Assembly (NCBI GenBank): GCA_910584055.1
Contig: CAJTZS010000009.1
Location: 1-64,000 of the forward strand
Length of the DNA stretch: 64,000 nucleotides
Direction of reading: 5' to 3'
Source: an uncultured Muribaculaceae bacterium
GTDB taxonomy: Bacteria; Bacteroidota; Bacteroidia; Bacteroidales; Muribaculaceae
Under the pieces are notes generated by a model that did not search any database, was not told the origin of the DNA, and worked only from the letters and a program-made list of their open reading frames with translations. A program made the position numbers and the translations under genes. This document shows, one piece after another, positions 58,317 through 64,000 of this stretch (its first letter is position 1; each line of letters opens with the position of its first letter).

Positions 58317-59183
58317 TTAGAGTTTTATTATTGTTGATTTTTTCGGGTTGAGCGACATGAGGTAGCCGTTCAGATCCTTGTGGTTTGGGTAGAGAGCCGA
58401 TTTGTCCATTACTCTGTCGCCAAATTCCCGATGAAGTCTGGCAAGGGCGTTTCGCCCCGCCTCGTCATTGTCGAGATAGCACAGTATCAGCGGATAAGCG
58501 GCGAGTGCCGGGATTGCCTTGCCGATGTTGGCTACCGAGTTGAGTACAACAGTATCGGTACCGTCATTGAATCCGAGGCGTTCAGCCGATAGAAAGTCTA
58601 TAAAGCCTTCAAAGACGTTGCACCGGGGATTATCTTTATTGACGTGGGTGATATGCTTTGGCGGATAACTTCCTTTGAAGAAGGCGTTTCGCAGCTCATA
58701 GCCGTGGGCATTGTTCTCGAAGCCTATGGCATAGTATGATTTGCCATGCAGTTTGTAATCAACCTGTACGCAATAGCGCTGGGCGATGGCGGCAGGTATG
58801 CTACGGTTGGCGAGATAGCGTAGAAGTGACGGTGATACCAGCTTTGACACCTGCACATCCTCGAATGTCGGTTCTTCCACGAATGGCAGCGGCTTATAAG
58901 GCTCTGCAACGGGCATATTCATCGTTTCGGCGATATATTTTGCCTGCTCGATGAAGTCTGATTTACCGGAGAGTTGACCCGCAAGGGTGAAAATATCGCC
59001 GCCCTCACCCGTACCAAAATCGTACCATACACCCTTGCCGGGTCGTACATGGAATGACGGTCTGCGCTCGTTGCGGTACGGGGCATAATACCACAGACCC
59101 TTGCTGTCGCGCCCTGTCGGGTCATAGCCGAGATGGTGCAGGAAATCCACGAGGGATATTCCCTTTATAGCGTCTATATCCAT
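58317..59183 (-). CDS. traP: TraP-like primase with TOPRIM domain
   Basis: This 288-residue primase-like protein has an N-terminal CHC2-type region: IKGISLVDFLHHLGYDPTGR, LWYYAPYRNERRPSFHVRPG, WYDFGTGEGGDIFTLAGQL. None of the canonical zinc-binding Cys/His set is obvious. The C-terminal TOPRIM domain has VFEGFIDFLSAERL and LCYLDNDEAGRNAL. By family it may prime complementary-strand synthesis of transferred DNA. Two further genes upstream carry only the N-terminal type of domain. Confidence 0.85.
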   Translation of the reverse strand: MDIDAIKGISLVDFLHHLGYDPTGRDSKGLWYYAPYRNERRPSFHVRPGKGVWYDFGTGEGGDIFTLAGQLSGKSDFIEQAKYIAETMNMPVAEPYKPLPFVEEPTFEDVQVSKLVSPSLLRYLANRSIPAAIAQRYCVQVDYKLHGKSYYAIGFENNAHGYELRNAFFKGSYPPKHITHVNKDNPRCNVFEGFIDFLSAERLGFNDGTDTVVLNSVANIGKAIPALAAYPLILCYLDNDEAGRNALARLHREFGDRVMDKSALYPNHKDLNGYLMSLNPKKSTIIKL

Positions 59184-59186
59184 AGG

Positions 59187-60056
59187 CTAAAAGCGCATTT
59201 TTCGTTTGGGTTTGGACTGCTGTACCTTGGGCAGTTCCGGTCGGGGCTGTTCTTTCGGAGGTTGCTTTGGCATACCCGGATCACTGATGGTGAAGCCTAT
59301 CACCAGCACTTTGGCTCCCGGCCTTTCATGCCTGTCTGTGAACTCGCATGATTTGTATTGCTCTAGATTTTTCATCTTTGTTGATATGTGCTGTGTCAGT
59401 TCAGACCTGCTTTCTTTGCAGGTAATCTCAGCAGCAAGCCTGTAAATATCTCCGTAATATGAAAAGTCCTCGGTGTCATACCAATGGTTCTTTTCAGTGT
59501 CCACGACTGTCCTGATTGGTTCACTGGCAGCATAGGGACAATCATACAACAGCAGTTTTCCCATACGTTTTAGAGGCTCAAAACCTATGGCTTTCATATA
59601 ATCGGATATTGGCAGGTCGTTGATGTCAATCTTTCCATTCGGTTTCGTCTGCTCAATCTTTTCTGTCTCGATTGGAGCGTCCTGTTTACTGACTGGCATG
59701 ACAACCGTCATATCACACAATATCTCCCTTCCGTCGGATGTCGCCCTATAGGTCTTGAAGTCTTTGAACCCTTTCATCTGCGTGGCGATATACAGGTTCA
59801 GTTCGTAGGGGTTGGCACTGTGGGTAAGCTCTCCTGCGAGGTCATAAATACCACCACAGCGATTTTCAGGCTTATTGATGTCATACCATCTGTTGTTCCC
59901 GGTGTCCACGATAATGTAAGTGTTATGGTATAATGAATACGGGGCTTTGTATGTCAGGAGGTTACCCTCCCTTTTCGTCGGCTCATGGCCGAGAGCTTTC
60001 ATAAAATCCTCCAGCGGGAGATTTTTTATGTCGAGGTCTATAACAGTCATTCCCAT
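59187..60056 (-). CDS. Protein with two degenerate primase-type (CHC2-like) domains
   Basis: This 289-residue soluble protein has two copies of the domain found at the TraP N-terminus: LPLEDFMKALGHEPTKREGN ... WYDINKPENRCGGIYDLAGEL (about 12-75) and LPISDYMKAIGFEPLKRMGK ... WYDTEDFSYYGDIYRLAAEI (about 147-210). It has no TOPRIM and no zinc-ligand set. It ends PKRKMRF, as does the neighbouring gene. The stop-start junction TTTTAGCCTATGG is the same as the one before it, pointing to tandem duplication. No function assigned. Confidence 0.75.
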   Translation of the reverse strand: MGMTVIDLDIKNLPLEDFMKALGHEPTKREGNLLTYKAPYSLYHNTYIIVDTGNNRWYDINKPENRCGGIYDLAGELTHSANPYELNLYIATQMKGFKDFKTYRATSDGREILCDMTVVMPVSKQDAPIETEKIEQTKPNGKIDINDLPISDYMKAIGFEPLKRMGKLLLYDCPYAASEPIRTVVDTEKNHWYDTEDFSYYGDIYRLAAEITCKESRSELTQHISTKMKNLEQYKSCEFTDRHERPGAKVLVIGFTISDPGMPKQPPKEQPRPELPKVQQSKPKRKMRF

Positions 60057-60059
60057 AGG

Positions 60060-60509
60060 CTAAAATCTCATTTTTCTTTTAGGTTTGACATTTACTGATT
60101 TCTCCCGTGGTTTGACAACCATTTTGAGGAATTTTGACAATGTACTGTCCTGCACACTGTTCCTTTGCGAAAGTTTCTGACGGTAATCGAATATCTCATG
60201 GGCTGTGATGTATTTCAGCCGGTCCGGATTGTCAATCCAAGTCAGCTCCAGAACCAGCATGTCAAGCGGTTGCCACGGAGTGAAATTTTTGTCGCACCAC
60301 AGGTTCCGTTTAGTGTCTACAAGGCACGTCGGTTTGCCGGCTGTGTCATAGCCGTGGTTCACAGATTGCATTTCTATATTGTATGGAGCATTATATATCA
60401 GGATGTCGCCTTCTTTTTTTATTGGTTTTGCTCCAATCGCATCCATAAACTCCTTGATGCTGATTCTGTCGTTCTCAACATCTTTTAATATTTCTTCCAA
60501 TGTGTTCAT
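60060..60509 (-). CDS. Protein with one degenerate primase-type domain
   Basis: This 149-residue protein has one copy of the domain (ISIKEFMDAIGAKPIKKEGD, ILIYNAPY, LVDTKRNLWCDKNF) and ends KPKRKMRF like the 289-residue neighbour. No TOPRIM. It is between traO and the two-domain protein with gaps of 2-3 bp, in one operon. It is probably a paralogue from the same expansion. Confidence 0.72.
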   Translation of the reverse strand: MNTLEEILKDVENDRISIKEFMDAIGAKPIKKEGDILIYNAPYNIEMQSVNHGYDTAGKPTCLVDTKRNLWCDKNFTPWQPLDMLVLELTWIDNPDRLKYITAHEIFDYRQKLSQRNSVQDSTLSKFLKMVVKPREKSVNVKPKRKMRF

Positions 60510-60511
60510 AT

Positions 60512-61093
60512 TTATTCGATTATAAGTTTGACACCTACACCATACTGCGTATGGAAATGCCCCGTGGTGTTGCCGAACACAAACCGCTCTTTCACGTTGG
60601 CGGTCAGGGCGATTTTATCCGAGAGATAAAAATCAGCCTGCAATGTCAGCGCACCGCCGTAGATGAAGGCGTCGCCGTTATGGAGCGTAGAGCCGTCGGG
60701 CAGAGTTTTGTCGCCCCAGTTCACTGTTTCATAGCCACCAAGAACCGATACACCGCCATATAGGTGGAATGTTTGCGAATAGTCGCTGGCAAGGTGGAGG
60801 TTGTAGCCGACCTCGCCTGTGAACTGCGCCACGGGGATACGACCTTTCTCGCCGTAGGGCTTGTTGGTCTGGAGATACTCGCCGCCGAAGCTCCATGTAT
60901 TGGCGTTGCCCTTGAACACCGAGTAATAAACTCCGAATGAATAACCACAGTCGCGGGATTTGCCGGTATAAAAACCGTCTGCCATGTCAGCCTTGATCTC
61001 AACCGCCGACATACCGGGGAGGCATCGCTGGGCCATTGCCTGCCCTGCGAACAGGGCAAGCATGGCAGCGATTATCATTATCGCTTTTTTCAT
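60512..61093 (-). CDS. traO: Conjugative transposon protein TraO
   Basis: This 193-residue outer-membrane-type protein has a signal peptide (MKKAIMIIAAMLALFAGQAMA), MSAVEIKADMADGF, SFGGEYLQTNKPYGEK, VAQFTGEVGYNLHLASD and a C-terminal strand FHTQYGVGVKLIIE. It matches TraO of Bacteroidetes conjugative elements, part of the outer-membrane complex. Confidence 0.9.
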   Translation of the reverse strand: MKKAIMIIAAMLALFAGQAMAQRCLPGMSAVEIKADMADGFYTGKSRDCGYSFGVYYSVFKGNANTWSFGGEYLQTNKPYGEKGRIPVAQFTGEVGYNLHLASDYSQTFHLYGGVSVLGGYETVNWGDKTLPDGSTLHNGDAFIYGGALTLQADFYLSDKIALTANVKERFVFGNTTGHFHTQYGVGVKLIIE

Positions 61094-61097
61094 CTGA

Positions 61098-62108
61098 TTA
61101 CTGTATTGAAAGTTCGTCGATTACGTTGGCTCTCACAATATCCTCGTTCTCAACGACAAAGGACTGATGTCTGCCGCCTTCTTTCTCTGCGACCTCTATA
61201 ACGAGCTGCTTGTCATCGGGGATAGTGAATTTCTCCAGAGCGAACACAGTGCGTTCCGATGATTTGCCGCGTACCACCACTACATAGTTCTGGGCGCGTA
61301 GCGGTTCAAGCACCTGTTCCTGCATGGCGGTTCGCTTTATCACCTTTTTGTCAACTATCTTGAATGATACATAATCAATGTCGAAAGGAATGTTGGAGGT
61401 GTTCTTGATTTCGGTGTGAAAATACAGTAGTCCATTGTTGGCATAGATGGATTTCAACAGGAACTGCACACCAAATCGTTTTGAGCCTATATGCTTGATT
61501 TCACGCTTGTTCTGCTTGTGGATAGATTTCATAATCAGCTTGACAAGCATAGGACTCTCACTGCCGAGACGTTCAAGATAGATTTCCTGCGCATTGTTGG
61601 GGCGGTTCACCGCCTCACCGTCATGGATGAAGTCGGTCATCTCGATATTGAGCAACAGCGGCTCTTTGGCGAATTTCACGTTGAACGAATAATATGATCC
61701 ATCCTCGGTGATTACCGACAGGTTTGTTTCCTGCTTGAAGGATTTGAAGGCAGATTTGACACGCAGCACGTTCTTTGCTCCATCGGCGAGACCTGCCACG
61801 AGGTTCTCATTGCCCAAGTCGCAATAGACTATCTCGGAGGGAAAGATGATATGCGTCGTTTTCTCGAAACATACCTCCAGCGCATGGGGCGGGATCATGC
61901 GGTCAAATCCGACCTTTCGGGTAAGACCGCTGAACTTGTCTCCGTCGGTGTAGTTCTCGCCGTACACGTTCAAGTCATGTTCGGCTACTTGTTCAGTGTC
62001 AGACGACACAAGGTTATCGGTGTTTTTGACCGATTTTGTTCCGGCAAACGCCGGGGTCGCCATGCCGATAGCGGCGATGGCGGAAAGGATGATTGTTTTC
62101 AGTTTCAT
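61098..62108 (-). CDS. traN: Conjugative transposon protein TraN (DUF4138, VirB9-like)
   Basis: This 336-residue exported protein has a signal peptide (LSAIAAIGMATPAFA). TTHIIFPSEIVYCDLGNENL, GSYYSFNVKFAKEPLLLNIEM and YVSFKIVDKKVIKRTAMQEQ are TraN/DUF4138 signatures. It forms the periplasmic and outer-membrane part of the mating channel. Four bases separate it from traO. Confidence 0.92.
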   Translation of the reverse strand: MKLKTIILSAIAAIGMATPAFAGTKSVKNTDNLVSSDTEQVAEHDLNVYGENYTDGDKFSGLTRKVGFDRMIPPHALEVCFEKTTHIIFPSEIVYCDLGNENLVAGLADGAKNVLRVKSAFKSFKQETNLSVITEDGSYYSFNVKFAKEPLLLNIEMTDFIHDGEAVNRPNNAQEIYLERLGSESPMLVKLIMKSIHKQNKREIKHIGSKRFGVQFLLKSIYANNGLLYFHTEIKNTSNIPFDIDYVSFKIVDKKVIKRTAMQEQVLEPLRAQNYVVVVRGKSSERTVFALEKFTIPDDKQLVIEVAEKEGGRHQSFVVENEDIVRANVIDELSIQ

Positions 62109-62144
62109 TTTTTCTAATTGGATTTGTGGTTCTGTTTTTGAAAT

Positions 62145-63350
62145 TCAGTTTTGTTCGGGCTGGTAGAGCATCACACGGTATCCGGCCTTGAGGTGGACTT
62201 TTACGGTTCGCATTTTCTTGGTGAGATACTGCGACACTCCGTTTATCAATCCTCTGCCCACATCGGAGGCAATCTGCGCTCCCGTGTTGGTGGAGATATT
62301 GATTGAACTGCCCATAGTGCTGCCCATGTTGGCACCTATCTCATGCAGGGCGTCGGACTCCATAGAGTTGGGAATGTTGATACCCTCCTGACCGTCGGAG
62401 TCATAGACCTGCAACTCCACATCGTAGATAGAGCCTTGACACTCGATGGAGGTGATTTCAATCTCCAGCCTCTCACCCTGCACTCTTGCAGAGCCGACAA
62501 TGGTGGTATTGCGTGGGATAAGGCGATTTCCCACCCACATAGGTTCAGTGGTTCTCAGCTTTACGCTTTCGCCATCAATCACGCTCTGATTTCCGGCGAT
62601 AACTGCCGAAATAGTATTCCTATTCACCGTTTTTGTCGTGCCGACCGCAGTTGTCAGCCTTTGGGAATCGGTGGAGGCATTGAGAGAGAAAACCACATTG
62701 CGGTTGACCTGCGCCACGGGCTGAACATTCCTTTTGCCCTTTTCCTCCGCTTGGACTTGTGGCGGAGGATAATTGCCTCCATTGCCGTTGCCCATATATT
62801 GTGCCGCCAACTGATATGACCGCTCCAGCATAGCCATTTCGTTGGGCTGCTGTGATTGCTGTTGAGCAATAGCGTTTTGAGCCTCCAGCTCGGCTATTCT
62901 CTCATTCAGGGCATCCAATTCCACATTTTCAGCCGAATAGTCCGGAACATAGAACTCCTGCAATGTAGCCTGTGCGTGACGGTAGGCATCCGCCGAGGTC
63001 TGAATCTGGTCGGGAGCGGAGTCGGTCACAACCGCCACCGTGTCCAGTGCCGTGCTGACTGTATTGATGGTACTGTCACTACGGACTTTCTCCATCTGTG
63101 CTTCCTCCTGCTCGTATGCCGCAATCTTGGTCTTGGGCATACCCTCGGTCGTTCCTTCGGGAATCTCCATGTTCGCTTTTCCGGCAACCGCGTTGTCTTC
63201 ATCGCCGGGAGCGAATATCAGCCATAGGCATACGAGAAAAGAAAGACACAGCATCGTATAGACCACCAGTTTTTTAATCCGTTCCCTTTCAGCCGGGGTC
63301 TTTGAACCGAATATGTTATTGAGCCTCGTTTTCAGATTGGAAAGATTCAT
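62145..63350 (-). CDS. traM: Conjugative transposon protein TraM (VirB10-like)
   Basis: This 401-residue inner-membrane-anchored protein has one span (LVVYTMLCLSFLVCLWLIFA, about 28-48). A periplasmic coiled region with a Gln-rich segment (QNAIAQQQSQQPN) is followed by the C-terminal TraM domain: TISAVIAGNQSVIDGESVKL, MWVGNRLIPRNTTIVGSARV and MGSSINISTNTGAQIASDVG. It links inner and outer parts of the channel. Its start lies inside the end of traL (35-bp overlap). Confidence 0.92.
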   Translation of the reverse strand: MNLSNLKTRLNNIFGSKTPAERERIKKLVVYTMLCLSFLVCLWLIFAPGDEDNAVAGKANMEIPEGTTEGMPKTKIAAYEQEEAQMEKVRSDSTINTVSTALDTVAVVTDSAPDQIQTSADAYRHAQATLQEFYVPDYSAENVELDALNERIAELEAQNAIAQQQSQQPNEMAMLERSYQLAAQYMGNGNGGNYPPPQVQAEEKGKRNVQPVAQVNRNVVFSLNASTDSQRLTTAVGTTKTVNRNTISAVIAGNQSVIDGESVKLRTTEPMWVGNRLIPRNTTIVGSARVQGERLEIEITSIECQGSIYDVELQVYDSDGQEGINIPNSMESDALHEIGANMGSTMGSSINISTNTGAQIASDVGRGLINGVSQYLTKKMRTVKVHLKAGYRVMLYQPEQN

Positions 63351-63666
63351 AGGCTTCCGTTTTGATTTTACTCGTTATCTCATATTCCGCCTCGGCTTCG
63401 GGGGAGATTTCCAAAGGCTCGATATGCTCTATCTCTATCGCTTTCCGTGCCTGTCCCAGCCCGATTTTATAGCAGGCATGGCCGAAAACGAAGAAGGCGG
63501 TCAGCACAAACGCCGAGAGAAGAACGGTCACGACCGTCAGGCGTTGTCCGGGAGGAAGGTTCTCGCATCTGCTTTTTATGGCTGATTTGAGCCTTCCGAC
63601 TGGCGACCTCAACACCTTATTATATAGTGCGGAGTCGCGGATTGTAAACTTGGGTTTCTTTTTCAT
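63316..63666 (-). CDS. traL: Conjugative transposon protein TraL (DUF3989)
   Basis: This 116-residue protein has a basic cytoplasmic part (KPKFTIRDSALYNKVLRSPV), one membrane span (TVVTVLLSAFVLTAFFVFGHACY) and a short Glu-rich periplasmic tail. It matches the small TraL/DUF3989 protein found between traK and traM. It overlaps traM by 35 bp and traK by 4 bp. Confidence 0.85.
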   Translation of the reverse strand: MKKKPKFTIRDSALYNKVLRSPVGRLKSAIKSRCENLPPGQRLTVVTVLLSAFVLTAFFVFGHACYKIGLGQARKAIEIEHIEPLEISPEAEAEYEITSKIKTEAYESFQSENEAQ

Positions 63667-64000
63667 TGGGATAAAGTTCTTTTGGTGGTTAATATGTCCT
63701 TGTTCTCCAGTATTGTCAGCCCCTCGATGATGAATCCGTTGGGATTGTCATCGGAGCGGTTGGTGTTGGATAGCCTGCAACTTGTTATAAGGGAGCGGTG
63801 TGTCACGTTGCTCTGACGGATTATCAGCTCACGGGCGTAAGTCCTGACCATATAAGGGTAATCGTCAAAGTCGCAGACGATGCTGTCAACCTGAAGGACT
63901 TGGTTGACGTTCCCGGCTATTATGCGGTTGTAGTATCCTTTCTCCACATAGTCCGAGTAGTAGTTGTAGGCGCTTTTGTCGGCCAGCGACATGGCTCGGT
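63663..64000 (-). CDS. traK: Conjugative transposon protein TraK, C-terminal part (cut by window edge)
   Basis: The visible part ends SLADKSAYNYYSDYVEKGYY, NRIIAGNVNQVLQVDSIVCD, VRTYARELIIRQSNVTHRSL and LTTKRTLSQ. This is the C-terminal half of TraK, a roughly 200-residue VirB8-like inner-membrane component. The frame stays open to base 64000, so the start is outside. Its stop overlaps the traL start by 4 bp. Confidence 0.9.
   Translation of the reverse strand, partial: RAMSLADKSAYNYYSDYVEKGYYNRIIAGNVNQVLQVDSIVCDFDDYPYMVRTYARELIIRQSNVTHRSLITSCRLSNTNRSDDNPNGFIIEGLTILENKDILTTKRTLSQ

Larger units (their letters stand above)
50200..64000. mobile_element. Integrative conjugative element (Bacteroidetes tra type), left part
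   Basis: A tyrosine integrase at the left end, a cargo module, small accessory genes with PcfK/PcfJ and DUF3873, lysozyme and a TraQ-P-O-N-M-L-K series form a coherent CTn-type ICE. The left boundary is approximate, just after the DUF2795 gene. No tRNA is adjacent and I could not define an att core. The right end, relaxase, coupling protein and TraA-J are outside the window. Confidence 0.9.

Overview
The window looks like a chromosome segment of a gut Bacteroidales bacterium, most likely Muribaculaceae-like. The evidence is a SusC/SusD polysaccharide utilisation locus (PUL) with an ECF sigma/FecR pair, promoters of the TAnnTTTG (-7) type, start codons without Shine-Dalgarno sequences, many lipoproteins and signal peptides, and a Bacteroidetes-type conjugative element (Tra K-L-M-N-O-P-Q block, lysozyme, PcfJ/PcfK, DUF3873). 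The family-level assignment is inference from gene content. No rRNA, tRNA or CRISPR array was seen.

Layout. 1-8.6 kb is mostly core genome: mscL, a type I GAPDH, a GH53 galactanase with an outer-membrane barrel protein, queG, and a three-gene operon (glycerophosphodiesterase, glycerol-3-phosphate-type MFS transporter, radical-SAM sulfatase maturase). 8.6-13.1 kb holds a MITE-like palindrome, a tricorn-type protease and folK. 13.1-37.4 kb is a large PUL, all on the minus strand. In transcription order it is ECF sigma, FecR, DUF4832 protein, SusC, SusD, SusE/F, a second DUF4832 protein, a secreted FAD oxidoreductase, an alpha-galactosidase-like enzyme, an acetyl-xylan-esterase-like enzyme, a GH2, a DUF4886-GH3 fusion and a GH3. 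37.6-41.3 kb adds a stand-alone DUF4886 lipoprotein and a secreted beta-helix protein that may belong to the same regulon. 41.8-50.2 kb returns to core genes: infB-nusA-rimP, a NUDIX hydrolase, dnaX, a cobalamin adenosyltransferase and a DUF2795 protein.

From about 50.2 kb to the right edge lies the left part of an integrative conjugative element. It contains a tyrosine integrase, a two-gene RloA/RloB-like (AbiL-type) ATPase plus TOPRIM defence module as cargo, a 0.75 kb non-coding stretch packed with long inverted repeats, small accessory genes with PcfK/PcfJ, then lysozyme and TraQ, P, O, N, M, L, K. TraK runs off the window.

How it fits together: the PUL encodes uptake (SusCD/E), sensing (an STN domain on SusC with FecR and the sigma factor) and exported glycosidases and esterases for a glycan that I cannot name. 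The most unusual signals are (a) the RloAB-like pair beside the integrase, (b) three consecutive element genes carrying four copies of a degenerate primase-type domain, (c) the inverted-repeat cluster at 53.8-54.4 kb, (d) a family of REP-doublet-like palindromes flanking the beta-helix gene, and (e) 38-bp direct repeats bracketing the PUL.
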